In this document: positions 1 through 9,032 of the stretch, one piece after another
Position numbering within the stretch: the stretch's first letter is position 1
Layout: each line of letters starts with the position of its first letter
From: Rhodopirellula europaea 6C
GTDB lineage: Bacteria; Planctomycetota; Planctomycetia; Pirellulales; Pirellulaceae
Direction of reading: 5' to 3'
NCBI RefSeq assembly: GCF_000338295.1
Contig: NZ_ANMO01000102.1
Span: 1-56,303 of the forward strand
DNA length: 56,303 nucleotides
Position numbers and translations under genes: made by a program
The notes under the pieces: model-generated
What the model was told of the DNA's origin: nothing
Database searches by the model: none
What the model saw: the letters and a program-made list of their open reading frames with translations, nothing else

Positions 1-3000
1 CGATCAGTTCGATGTCGACCAATCCACCGGCACCGCGTTTCAGGTTGTTTGGTCCGGCGGTCGATTCGCTGTTCTCACGCCACTCACGAAGTTCGCCATT
101 CATGCTGTCTCGCCAACTGACGCTTCGTGTCACGCGGCGAAGCATACGTTCAACCGATTCACGCGCGTCGCGAGAACCTGAGATCGGACGGGCTTTGCAC
201 AAGGCAACCGATTGCCAAAGCGACGCCGTTCTTTGACGAAACGGTTTGAGGAATTGGTCGCGTGACATCGCCAAGACAGATTCGTCCGCTCCCCCAGCGA
301 AAGGCAAGTCCATTTCATACAAACGTCCTTCGTTGGATTGATCCATTCGACGAAGGATATTGCCGGCGAGTTGATTGAAGAATTGACGATTGGAAAGCGT
401 GGATCGAGGACCACCAACACGGCGTTGGGTCTCGCCTTCGGCTGTGTACACGAACGTGACATCGAGGTCGCTGTGGTAATTCATCTCGCCACCCGCGAAA
501 CGACCCAATGCCACGGTAACCAGCTCTGATGGTTCTCCGTTTGAGGCGAGTGGATCACCGTATCGTCGTGCGAGGAGTTCGTGTTCCTGATCAACCACTC
601 GTCTCAAGCAAGCTTCTGCGATGTCAGTCAATGACCGGCTGATCGCCTCAATCGATTCTTTGCCAAGCAAATCGCGAACACCGATCCTCAGGTGAGCACT
701 CGCTTTAACGTGTCGCAAAACCTCGACAATCTCATCAACTCCATCGCACAATCGAATCGTCTGAGCGTCTAAACGTTCGGTGGTGGGCAAGCGATCCATT
801 ACCAAAGAGTCAATCAACTCGTCGATCATTCCTGGGTGATCGATCAAGATGTTCGTCAAATAGGGGGCCAACGAACACATCGAGATCGTGAGACGCAGTG
901 TGGCGTCGTTGGTTCTCAATAGTTCCCACAACGTCGCTTTCGCACCGATCGAATCTGTCATCGCGACCAAACGAGCGAGTGTCGAATCGGGATCGGGTGA
1001 GGCCGAGATTTCTTGCAACACGCGTGGAGCGACGGCGGCAAAGAAGTGGCGGCACCGGCGTGGGGACAAGAACGAAACCGTCTCTTGACTGAGCGCGATC
1101 ACGTTCGAAATTGCTTGCGGAACATTGCTGAACCGATACTGAGCGATCGTATGCTCGAACGCATCGATCTCGGGATCCGGGTCCAAAATTAATTCTGTGA
1201 TTACCGCTAGGTCGCGATGAACGCCAGTGTCACTTTCGGACCTTTCGTCCTGCCCTTCGCCAGATTCAGGCAACTCGCTCGGTGGCACTTCATCGACCAT
1301 CAAGTGGTTGATGATTTTCCGGTTCACATCGAATGTTTCCTGCAACATTTTCGCGAATCGTTCGGCGTCGCCTTTGACGTGGATCGCTTTGCCGCTCTCG
1401 GCTTTCGTTCGGACGCCTAGACGCCAAGCAAGACTCGCCCGCACGTCGGGATCGTCAGGCAGATGCGAGATGCGATGATCAAACAAAACAGCCAGCAAGT
1501 GCTCCAAACGGCAAAGTTTCGCGTGGTTGGTCGACAGAATGGTGGCTTCTTGCGAAGTCAAACATCCGTGACGCGAAAGTTCGGTGATGGCGTGAAGTGT
1601 TCCGGTGACTCGAACGTCAGGAAGGTCCCCACCGTGCAGCAGTTGTAGAAATTGGATCGTCAATTCAATGTCGCGGCGACCGCCGGGGACATCGGAAATC
1701 GGTGTGCCTTCGGTAGACGTTGTTGCGAGGGCCCGCTTCTCTAGCTTGCGACGCAGGACTCTGATGTCAGCGATCTCGCTGCGGGTCAGCAGGTGATGGT
1801 AGACCCATGGTTCTATGCGATTGAGAAACTTTTGGGACAACGCTTCGTTTCCCGCCGCGTGCCTAGCTTTGACGAACGCGAGCCGCTGCCAGGTGCGGCC
1901 GTTCCTTTCGTAGTGCGTCGCCGCTTCGTTGATGCCGAAGAAGTCGATGTCCGCCCCAGAGTTGACGCTGGTTTGTCTTCCCAATGAAGGCTGAGGTCGT
2001 GTCGATTGAACGCCGAGTCGCTGAGTGTCCGACAACGCCAATTCGTTTTGTGTGGGTTGGTGATCAAACCGCAGGCTGAACGGGATCACTTGACTGCCGT
2101 TGGACTGCAGCAATTCCACCAGACTTTGCGCGACCCGCCTGTGAAATTCGACGTGGCTGGAATTTTTGCGGTCAATTTGGTCGCACAGTAGCAAAAGGTC
2201 CAGTTGCGATTCGTAGCCGATTTCTTGTCCGCCATAATTGCCCAGAGCGATGACTGAGAATTGAGGCTGACTTCCGTCGATGCGCTGAGGAGCCGGCTTT
2301 CTGGCTGAGACGGATGTGATCGCGAACGCCAACGCGGCCTCCATGATCGCGTCGGTGACGAAGCTGATCTGCATCTGAACTTTGTCCGGTGGCAATTCAC
2401 GGACAAATTCGCCGTACGCAATTCGCAGAATTTCGCGACTGGCGAAACGCCGGATCGCAAAAGCGGCTCGGCGGTTTGTTTGGATCGTCTCCATTTCGCC
2501 CGATAGTTCGTCGAGCAAAACGGATCGCTGGGCGGGCGAGCCGTCGCTGGCTCGGATCAGGTCGAAGCTTTCCGGGTCATTGATCAGCAATTTCGCGATG
2601 GCGGGACTCGTGCTCAAAACTTGCAGCAACGCCGGCAGCATCATCGGGTCGCGTTCGAACAACGCGAGCAACGCCATCGGGCTGCGAGAAACGCCGATGA
2701 ACTGACTCAATCGATCGATCGATTCGTCAGGATCGTCGGTTAAGTGCAGGTGCTCAGCCAAACCTGACCACAGGAATTGCAGCAAATCATCAGATACACC
2801 GCTGTCGGCGATCGCGGCCAAAGATTTGGCAACACGAAGCGGATCGGCGACATGTTCGGGGCTTAGCGGCGAGTAGTCGGCCCAGTCACTCATCCCATCC
2901 ATCCAGTCGCATTCGAGGGCTCCACGGAACTTCGCGTCGTCGAGTTGCGTCCAAATGATCGAACCGCATTCGCGATTGAGCTGTTTTGTTTCGACGCGAC

Positions 3001-3139
3001 GAGCGAGTTTAAACGGTGGGTGGGGATCGTTGTAGCGGACGGTGGGGCACCCTGATTCACCGCCGCAACTCAAGGAGGGTTTGCTATTGCTGGTCGGGTG
3101 GATCGTCGTCCCCACGGACCAGCTGGGTTGATCCACCAT
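1..3139 (-). CDS. glnE: Bifunctional glutamine synthetase adenylyltransferase/adenylyl-removing enzyme, 3' end cut by window edge
   Basis: GlnE adjusts glutamine synthetase activity by adding or removing AMP according to nitrogen status. About 1046 codons are visible from an ATG at 3139 and the frame runs off the left edge without a stop. Two nucleotidyltransferase-like domains can be read. The N-terminal one has LGNYGGQEIGYESQLD (Q312, D314), followed by PGGRRDIELTIQF near residue 487. The C-terminal one has LGRFAGGEMNYHSDLD (D891, D893), followed by GGLVDIELI at the edge. In E. coli GlnE the first domain removes and the second adds AMP. The DxD of the first domain is reduced to QxD here, while that of the second is intact. 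The helical C-terminal end is missing. Family assignment is secure from the duplicated architecture; the start is the first ATG before a continuous conserved frame. Confidence 0.93.
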   Translation of the reverse strand, partial: MVDQPSWSVGTTIHPTSNSKPSLSCGGESGCPTVRYNDPHPPFKLARRVETKQLNRECGSIIWTQLDDAKFRGALECDWMDGMSDWADYSPLSPEHVADPLRVAKSLAAIADSGVSDDLLQFLWSGLAEHLHLTDDPDESIDRLSQFIGVSRSPMALLALFERDPMMLPALLQVLSTSPAIAKLLINDPESFDLIRASDGSPAQRSVLLDELSGEMETIQTNRRAAFAIRRFASREILRIAYGEFVRELPPDKVQMQISFVTDAIMEAALAFAITSVSARKPAPQRIDGSQPQFSVIALGNYGGQEIGYESQLDLLLLCDQIDRKNSSHVEFHRRVAQSLVELLQSNGSQVIPFSLRFDHQPTQNELALSDTQRLGVQSTRPQPSLGRQTSVNSGADIDFFGINEAATHYERNGRTWQRLAFVKARHAAGNEALSQKFLNRIEPWVYHHLLTRSEIADIRVLRRKLEKRALATTSTEGTPISDVPGGRRDIELTIQFLQLLHGGDLPDVRVTGTLHAITELSRHGCLTSQEATILSTNHAKLCRLEHLLAVLFDHRISHLPDDPDVRASLAWRLGVRTKAESGKAIHVKGDAERFAKMLQETFDVNRKIINHLMVDEVPPSELPESGEGQDERSESDTGVHRDLAVITELILDPDPEIDAFEHTIAQYRFSNVPQAISNVIALSQETVSFLSPRRCRHFFAAVAPRVLQEISASPDPDSTLARLVAMTDSIGAKATLWELLRTNDATLRLTISMCSLAPYLTNILIDHPGMIDELIDSLVMDRLPTTERLDAQTIRLCDGVDEIVEVLRHVKASAHLRIGVRDLLGKESIEAISRSLTDIAEACLRRVVDQEHELLARRYGDPLASNGEPSELVTVALGRFAGGEMNYHSDLDVTFVYTAEGETQRRVGGPRSTLSNRQFFNQLAGNILRRMDQSNEGRLYEMDLPFAGGADESVLAMSRDQFLKPFRQRTASLWQSVALCKARPISGSRDARESVERMLRRVTRSVSWRDSMNGELREWRENSESTAGPNNLKRGAGGLVDIELI

Positions 3140-3487
3140 TGGGCCGAAATGATGACAACGAATTGCGAATCTTGCGTGACATCACTCAGACGTGACCTAC
3201 GTTTTCATATGCGAGGCGGGGGAACGTCGTGCATCAAATAATCACGAAGTTGAGGCGTGTGGTGGTTTTTCATCGAGCGTTGCGGGAACGCAACATCGGT
3301 GATGTCTTGAGCCCACACGTCACGTCGCAAGCTTATCCACCCCGCAGGCGGGTAATCCGCCTAAACCTCTATGCGACAACGGTTTGCTATGATTTATGCG
3401 TTGCCTCAACAGGCGACTGGCACCGCCGGTGCTTGGTCTCATTCACCCAACCGTGTTGATGTTGTTTCGGGTGTCGAGGAGACCTTG
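3140..3487. promoter_or_regulatory. Divergent spacer between glnE and the sigma factor gene
   Basis: About 350 bases lie between the two divergent starts and should hold both promoters. A TATGAT hexamer at 3388-3393 resembles a -10 box, but no convincing -35 lies at the proper distance. A small inverted repeat (GGCGG/CCGCC around GTAAT) lies at 3347-3361. No conserved coding frame was recognised. An in-frame extension of the sigma gene back to 3371 is open but is probably not translated. Confidence 0.35.
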
Positions 3488-5077
3488 ATGGGAAAGAAGC
3501 TCAGCCGCCGTAGCTTGCAGGACGACGCCTTTGATGCCGAGGATTCGGTGAATCGCCGATCACGCACGATGGGGCAAGAGTTCTCGGATTCTATTTCCGA
3601 GGAAATCGAATTGGGTGCGGCGGGGGATGAAGACGCTGTTTCGCGTCGTGATGAGTTTCCAACCGACCCAACCGAAGATCCCGTGCGGATGTATTTGATG
3701 CAAATGGGGCAGATCCCATTGCTGACACGAGATCAAGAAGTGGCCGCTGCCCAGCAGATCGAAGCCACTCGTGAACGATATCGCCATTGCATGATGGCGA
3801 CGGATTTTATGTTGCAAGCCGCTTTGAAGTTGCTGCAACAAGTCCGTGACAAGCAATTGCGTTTGGACCGCACAATCGAAGTCAGTGTGACCAACGCGGC
3901 TGAGAAGAAGGCGATCATGAAACGGATCGTTCCCAACACTCGAACGCTCGACTACTTGCTGCGTCAAAATCGTGGCGACTACATGGTGGCGATCAACTCG
4001 TCGTTGCCGATGCGTCGTCGACGTGCCGCTTGGCGGAACCTAGTGATCCGCCGAAACAAAGCGGTTCGTTTGGTTGAAGAAATGAACCTTCGGACCAACA
4101 AATTGCAGCCCATCTTTGAAAAGCTGCGTCGCAGTTGCGAACGCATGCAAGAAATCAAAGCCATTCTGGCGGACGCTCACCGTTCGACCATGCCGGGTAT
4201 GCCATCAGGTGATGAGCTGCGTTCCGAGCTTCGCAGTTTGATGCGATTGACCTACGAAACACCTCGCACGCTGTCTCGCCGAGTCGAACGATGTGATACC
4301 TATCGCGATGACTATGACGCGGCCAAGCGTGTTCTGTCCGCCGGGAACCTGCGATTGGTCGTTTCGATCGCCAAAAAATATCGCAACCGCGGTCTGTCGT
4401 TCTTGGATCTGATCCAGGAAGGCAACACTGGTTTGATGCGAGCGGTCGACAAGTTCGAACATGCTCGTGGCTACAAGTTCAGTACTTACGCAACATGGTG
4501 GATTCGGCAGGCGATCACGCGAGCGATTGCGGATCAAAGTCGTACGATCCGTGTGCCCGTTCACATGATCGACACGATGAACAAGATTCGCCAGATCACT
4601 CGTGATTTGGTCCAAGAGCACGGACGCGAACCAACCGCCGAAGAAGTTTCCAAGCGAAGCGGTTTGTCGCTGGATGACACTCGTGTGATCCTGAAGATGA
4701 GCCGTCAACCATTGTCGCTGGATCAACCGGTGGGCGATCACGACGACAGCGTCTTCGGCGAATTCCTACAAGATCACCGGGACGATGATCCATTGGTCGA
4801 AACCAACCGAGAGGCTCTCAAGCATCAGATCGACTTGGCGATGGAAACGCTGAATTACCGCGAACGGGAGATCCTTCGCTTGCGATACGGTTTGGCTGAC
4901 GGGTACACGTACACGTTGGAAGAAGTCGGCCGGATTTTCCAGGTCACTCGCGAACGTGTTCGTCAGATCGAAAGCAAGGCTGTTCGCAAGTTGCAACAAC
5001 CTTATCGAGCCAAGTCACTGGTCAGCTTCTTGGACGGAGCTGAGGTGTCGTTGTTCGAAGGCAGCGAAGCAATCTAA
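3488..5077 (+). CDS. rpoD: RNA polymerase primary-type sigma-70 factor (RpoD/SigA-like)
   Basis: This 529-residue sigma factor directs RNA polymerase to promoters. Region 1.2 is at about 62-100 ([21 protein letters not shown]). A long charged non-conserved region spans about 100-270. Region 2 at 285-345 includes [20 protein letters not shown] and [15 protein letters not shown]. Region 3 is at 355-430, and region 4 at 445-510 has [15 protein letters not shown] and the helix-turn-helix [20 protein letters not shown]. All core-binding and -10/-35 recognition segments are present. No region 1.1 was recognised. The ATG at 3488 is chosen because GAGGAG lies nine bases upstream; the open frame to 3371 has no homologous-looking residues. 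It may be the vegetative sigma or one of several RpoD paralogues, which the window alone cannot decide. Confidence 0.93.
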   Translation: MGKKLSRRSLQDDAFDAEDSVNRRSRTMGQEFSDSISEEIELGAAGDEDAVSRRDEFPTDPTEDPVRMYLMQMGQIPLLTRDQEVAAAQQIEATRERYRHCMMATDFMLQAALKLLQQVRDKQLRLDRTIEVSVTNAAEKKAIMKRIVPNTRTLDYLLRQNRGDYMVAINSSLPMRRRRAAWRNLVIRRNKAVRLVEEMNLRTNKLQPIFEKLRRSCERMQEIKAILADAHRSTMPGMPSGDELRSELRSLMRLTYETPRTLSRRVERCDTYRDDYDAAKRVLSAGNLRLVVSIAKKYRNRGLSFLDLIQEGNTGLMRAVDKFEHARGYKFSTYATWWIRQAITRAIADQSRTIRVPVHMIDTMNKIRQITRDLVQEHGREPTAEEVSKRSGLSLDDTRVILKMSRQPLSLDQPVGDHDDSVFGEFLQDHRDDDPLVETNREALKHQIDLAMETLNYREREILRLRYGLADGYTYTLEEVGRIFQVTRERVRQIESKAVRKLQQPYRAKSLVSFLDGAEVSLFEGSEAI

Positions 5078-5093
5078 TATCGACGGTGCAAGA

Positions 5094-5117
5094 CTCGCTC
5101 GGTTTCGACCGAGCGAG
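5094..5117. terminator. Hairpin terminator between convergent rpoD and aroC
   Basis: This is a perfect 10-bp stem (CTCGCTCGGT/ACCGAGCGAG) closed by a TTCG tetraloop, 16 bases after the sigma factor stop and 14 bases before the aroC end. There is no clear T tract on either strand, so termination efficiency is uncertain. Its position between convergent genes suggests use in both directions. Confidence 0.7.
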
Positions 5118-5131
5118 CAACGTTTGCCCGT

Positions 5132-6346
5132 TCAAAAAAGCTTGATCGAGTCACCACAATGTGCGGTGGCTTGATACGCCAACACTGAGTTGAGCAGTTC
5201 GATCGCCATGCGTGATTCCAAAGTCACGCCAGCTCGCACGCCGACGCATGGATCGTGCCGGCCCTTTGCCAATTCAAATTCAATTTCGTCCAAGCGTTTG
5301 TTGACGGAATCTTGTGGCAGGTTGATGGTCGAGGTGGGTTTGAAACCAACTCGTGCCACCAATGGACTGCCCGTTGTGATGCCGCCGATTAATCCACCGT
5401 GCGTGTTGGATTGATAACCTTGGCTGCGAATCGGATCGTTGTTCTCGCTTCCGGTCCTCTCGATGACATTGACTCCCGATCCGATCTCGCAAGATTGGAC
5501 CGCATTGAGTCCACCGAGCGCTCCCATCAGCCGAACCTTTAGGCTTTGGTAGAGTGGTTGACCGAGCAGGGGCGGGACGCCGACGGCAACCACTTCCACA
5601 GCCGCACCTAGAGAATCGCCGCGTTTGCGAGTTTCCTTGATCAGCTCGCCCGCTTCATTTGCAAAGTCGTGATCGATCGATGCGATCTCGGCTTCACCAA
5701 GCGAGGTTTCGATTTCGTCAACGTTGTCGATCGTCAGCGTGTCGGCCAAGCTCTTTTTGGATTTCAGCGATCCGACTTGGCAAATGGACGAGACAAACCG
5801 CGTTCCAAAACACTCTCGCAGAATGATTCGAGCAACGCTGCCGCCAATCACATCGGTGATCGTGGAACGATAGCTCGATCGTCCGCCGCCGCGAACGTCG
5901 ACGAAGCCTTTGGATTGATGAAACTTCACCAAGTCGGTGTGCCCGGGACGGACTTCGCCGGTCGGGCCGCTGAACTGGGTGTAGTCGCCTGACTTTTTGC
6001 TGGTCGACAAAACGATTGCTGCGATGGGTTCACCGGTCGTGAATCCATCTTCATAGCCTTCTGTTTCGAAGGATTGATCGTCGACATCGACCGTCAGTTT
6101 CGATCCGGTCAGCAACGCGTCCGTGTCGTCTTGATACAGACCGCTTAGAAAGACAACTTTGTCCTTCTCGTTTCGGGGCGTGCCATGTTTGTTACCGCCG
6201 GGGCGACGTCGATCAAGGAACGGTTGCACATCGCAGCGACTAATCCGGAATCCCGGAGGGGATCCATGAATAATCGTTGTGACCGCGGGGCCGTGACTTT
6301 CGCCAGCGCCCGCAACTGCGAAATGGGGACCGCCTAGGATTTCCAT
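5132..6346 (-). CDS. aroC: Chorismate synthase
   Basis: AroC converts 5-enolpyruvylshikimate-3-phosphate to chorismate using reduced FMN; it is the last shared step to aromatic amino acids, folate and p-aminobenzoate. The protein has 404 residues, slightly longer than usual. It has GESHG near the N terminus, DRRRPGG, RPGHTD, the glycine-rich RGGGRSS segment, QSNTHGGLIGGI and GRHDPCVGVRA near the C terminus. The segment after RGGGRSS reads YRSTITDV where most chorismate synthases have ARETAxRV, so this part of the signature diverges. The start overlaps the end of the upstream aminotransferase gene by 13 bases, which indicates co-transcription. pabB, which uses chorismate, lies elsewhere in the window. 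Confidence 0.93.
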   Translation of the reverse strand: MEILGGPHFAVAGAGESHGPAVTTIIHGSPPGFRISRCDVQPFLDRRRPGGNKHGTPRNEKDKVVFLSGLYQDDTDALLTGSKLTVDVDDQSFETEGYEDGFTTGEPIAAIVLSTSKKSGDYTQFSGPTGEVRPGHTDLVKFHQSKGFVDVRGGGRSSYRSTITDVIGGSVARIILRECFGTRFVSSICQVGSLKSKKSLADTLTIDNVDEIETSLGEAEIASIDHDFANEAGELIKETRKRGDSLGAAVEVVAVGVPPLLGQPLYQSLKVRLMGALGGLNAVQSCEIGSGVNVIERTGSENNDPIRSQGYQSNTHGGLIGGITTGSPLVARVGFKPTSTINLPQDSVNKRLDEIEFELAKGRHDPCVGVRAGVTLESRMAIELLNSVLAYQATAHCGDSIKLF

Positions 6347-7608
6347 TGGAAACCGGCTCCGCTCAACCGGGCAGCCGTTTCGGCCATCAAAGCGTCTTCG
6401 GCGGCTTCGTCTTCGGCGATGTAGGTCACGCTGAAACGAAGGAACGAACCGGCGTCATCCCATGGCACGGTGACGATACCGTTTTCTTCGATCAAGAATC
6501 GAGTCGCGTCTTCCGCGGCAGCAAAGGTTTCGCCACTCGCCGTACCCGTGGGCGACTTGGTGTAAAGGAAGTACGTGCCGCCTGGCATTTCAGCTTCGAA
6601 ACCGCAGTCACGCAGGACCTTGACCAACTTTTCCATTCGTCGGCGGTACTTGGTGCGAATGCGTTCGGGAATCGAGTCGTCGTCGAGAGCCGCGGCAGCC
6701 GCTTTTTGAGTGGCGATGAACTGACCACTGTCGCTGTTGTCTTTGACGTCCGAGAACGCTTTGACGACCAATGGGTGACCGGCGACGAATCCCATTCGCC
6801 ATCCGATCATGTCGTAGCCTTTGCTCATCGAGTGAACTTCGACACCGACATCGAGTGCACCGGGAACTTCGAGGAAACTGGTGGGTTTGCCATCAAAAGT
6901 CAGCATGATGTGGGCGGCATCGTTGACGACCACGAACTCCTTTTCTTTCGCCAGTGCGATCACGTCTTCAAAGAAAGACTTCGGTGCGGTGCCGCCTGTG
7001 GGCGAGTTCGGGTAGTTGAGAATCATCAACTTCGTACGCCGATACACGTCGTCAGGAATCGCGCCCAAGTCTGGCAAGAAATTGTTCTCAGCCAGCAAGG
7101 GCAAACGGTACACGTCGCCACCGTAGTAACGAGTGTGTGTGCCGGCGACTGGATAGCCGGGCACGGTCATCATCGTGATGTCGCCTGGGTTGATGAAGCA
7201 GGCTGGCAACATCGCGTAGGCGGGCTTGCTGCCGATGCAGTGGTTGATCTGCGTTTCAGGATCCAACTTCACGCCGAATTGACGCTGCATGAAGCGAGCG
7301 GCGGCTTCCTTGTACTCGGCGACACCGTTGTCGGCATATCCGCGATTTTCGACTTGGTTGATTTCGCGGCCCATCACTTCGCGAATCGAGGCGTCGGCCA
7401 TCGAGTCGTTTTCGCCGATTCCGAAATCGAGCAGCTGTCGTTCCGGGTGATCGGCGAGGGCTTTCCGCTTGGCTCGCTTGATCTTTTCGAACTTGTAAAT
7501 CTCGGTGCTTTTGCCGTAGTTCGCTCCGCCAATTCGTTCGGCAAACAGCGATTGAATGTACGGGTCGGAGTTCTGAGTGGTTTCGGAAGCTGCGGCAGCG
7601 GAAGACAT
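6334..7608 (-). CDS. PLP-dependent class I/II aminotransferase, probable LL-diaminopimelate aminotransferase type
   Basis: This is a fold-type I aminotransferase of 424 residues from the ATG at 7608. Visible motifs are FGIGENDSMAD near the N terminus, ENRGYADNGVAEYKEAAARF, NYPNSPTGG (substrate/PLP Asn), VVNDAAHIMLTF (PLP-ring Asp) and SMSKGYDMIGWRMGF carrying the Schiff-base lysine, with FLRFSVTYIAED near the C terminus holding the carboxylate-binding Arg. The overall pattern resembles the DapL group, which makes LL-diaminopimelate for lysine and peptidoglycan, but other substrates are possible. An open extension to 7737 has no conserved sequence, and the ATG at 7608 precedes the natural start of the fold. 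It overlaps aroC by 13 bases, an amino-acid biosynthesis pair. Function at substrate level is inferred. Confidence 0.8.
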   Translation of the reverse strand: MSSAAAASETTQNSDPYIQSLFAERIGGANYGKSTEIYKFEKIKRAKRKALADHPERQLLDFGIGENDSMADASIREVMGREINQVENRGYADNGVAEYKEAAARFMQRQFGVKLDPETQINHCIGSKPAYAMLPACFINPGDITMMTVPGYPVAGTHTRYYGGDVYRLPLLAENNFLPDLGAIPDDVYRRTKLMILNYPNSPTGGTAPKSFFEDVIALAKEKEFVVVNDAAHIMLTFDGKPTSFLEVPGALDVGVEVHSMSKGYDMIGWRMGFVAGHPLVVKAFSDVKDNSDSGQFIATQKAAAAALDDDSIPERIRTKYRRRMEKLVKVLRDCGFEAEMPGGTYFLYTKSPTGTASGETFAAAEDATRFLIEENGIVTVPWDDAGSFLRFSVTYIAEDEAAEDALMAETAARLSGAGFQWKS

Positions 7609-7894
7609 TTGCGACCCATCGAGATCGTTCGGGAAATGAAATGAGCGAGCCAAATGTTTTAGCTGCGAATGATGCATTCGTCGAGGTCGCGAGATCCTCG
7701 CCTTGGGCCTTCGAATCGTGTCGCATGCTTGATCCACTCGCCCACGCTGCAGATGACGGAATCAGGACGATCGCCCATGAAATCGCCACGCCGGCAATCG
7801 GCAGCGACCCGATTCAGCGATACAATTGACGGTTGCTGAGCCCTCCGGAGAGATGGGGCCGAACCGTCGCCCGCCCTTTGTCCCGCGTTCATCC

Positions 7895-8740
7895 ATGTCC
7901 GAGCCCGTTTTTTCCAGTCAAGACAATCCCAGCCAGGACAACGCCTATCCCCCGGCCGAGTCGGGTGACGAGGTGAATGTTGGACGATCGGCGGCCTCTC
8001 GCAGCAAGCGTTCTCGCGACGAAGCCCGTCATGAAGCGGAGATGCGTGAGGCTCGCGGCCAGTATGAGGAATTGGCTGAACTGGCCGGATCGCTGGCTCA
8101 CGAGATTAAAAACCCGCTCTCGATCATTCATATGAACATCGACTTGTTGAGCGAAGATCTGATGGAGATTGATTCTCCGTCGAGCCGGCGCTGCCAAAAT
8201 CGAGTCGACATGGTTCGAAACCAATGCGAGCGCATGGAAGGTTTGCTGCGAGATTTTTTGCGATTCGCCCGTTTGCGTCACATCGATTTGGTTCCTGGCA
8301 GTCTGAACGATCAGATCCAGCAAGTCCTCGATGCCTATCAGGCTCAGGCTGATTCTCAGGACGTGGAATTGCAACGGTATTTGGATCCCGACCTGCCATC
8401 GATCCGTTTGCACAGTGATGCGTTGCAATCGGCACTGATGAACTTGGTGAAGAACGCTTTGGAAGCGATGCCCGACGGCGGCCAACTTTGGGCACGAACG
8501 TACAGCACTCGCGGCGGCGTGAACTTGGATTTGATCGACACCGGAACCGGCGTCGACGATAACACGGTGCTGCACATGTTCGAGCCTTTCTACAGCACAA
8601 AAGACGGTGGGTCCGGACTCGGTCTGCCGACCGCTCGAAAAATCATCGAAGCTCACGGGGCACGCATTTCCGTGCAAAGCGAAACCGGCCGCGGGACCAA
8701 ATTCAGTTTGCAATTCCCGGTGCCAGCCCGATTGGGATGA
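7895..8740 (+). CDS. Soluble two-component sensor histidine kinase
   Basis: This 281-residue kinase has no membrane segment and no recognisable PAS or GAF sensor. The H box LAGSLAHEIKNPLSIIH carries the phospho-accepting His (about residue 69). It is followed by a dimerisation helix, the N box (LMNLVKNALEAM, about 181-192), the G1 box (LIDTGTGVDD), the F segment (FEPFYSTK) and the G2 box GGSGLGLPTARKI (about 238-250). The N-terminal 45 residues are polar and probably disordered. The organisation resembles NtrB-type kinases that act on sigma-54 response regulators, but no response regulator is nearby, so the partner is unknown. The start is uncertain: an ATG at 7853 and a TTG at 7826 are also in frame. 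Confidence 0.88.
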   Translation: MSEPVFSSQDNPSQDNAYPPAESGDEVNVGRSAASRSKRSRDEARHEAEMREARGQYEELAELAGSLAHEIKNPLSIIHMNIDLLSEDLMEIDSPSSRRCQNRVDMVRNQCERMEGLLRDFLRFARLRHIDLVPGSLNDQIQQVLDAYQAQADSQDVELQRYLDPDLPSIRLHSDALQSALMNLVKNALEAMPDGGQLWARTYSTRGGVNLDLIDTGTGVDDNTVLHMFEPFYSTKDGGSGLGLPTARKIIEAHGARISVQSETGRGTKFSLQFPVPARLG

Positions 8741-8941
8741 TCCACACCCAAGAATGACTGATGGCGGGGAATGGGTGGAAATGACCATTTCTGACCGGAT
8801 CAATCGTTGACGATCGCACGGCTCGACTTCACGAAAAGACGTGCGAGAAAAACTCACTGATACCGCCTCCGCACTACCGGTCTGTCACAGCTAGAAGTGA
8901 GGGTTGATCGTCGTGAACGCCGCCATGAGTCCCTGGATTTA

Positions 8942-8960
8942 CACCAGTTCAGGACTGGTG
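8942..8960. promoter_or_regulatory. Short hairpin upstream of the L[ST]xxQ-thioredoxin gene
   Basis: A perfect 7-bp inverted repeat (CACCAGT/ACTGGTG) with a TCAGG loop lies 72 bases upstream of the next start. It may be part of the leader, an operator, or a weak terminator for the kinase gene 200 bases earlier. There is no T tract. Confidence 0.3.
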
Positions 8961-9032
8961 GCTTCGTCCACTACCCTAAAAATAAGTCGTGATAGACCAC
9001 CAACGATTCTGCCTTTTCAAAAGAGATTCCCT

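Noticed and set aside
3371-3487. Extension of the sigma factor to 3371.
   Set aside because: The ATG at 3488 has GAGGAG at a suitable distance and begins the region of normal sigma-like composition.
6346-7644. A 432-codon open frame on the plus strand opposite the aminotransferase gene.
   Set aside because: Antisense to a clear PLP enzyme; no motif, and its ends coincide with the shadow of the real frame.
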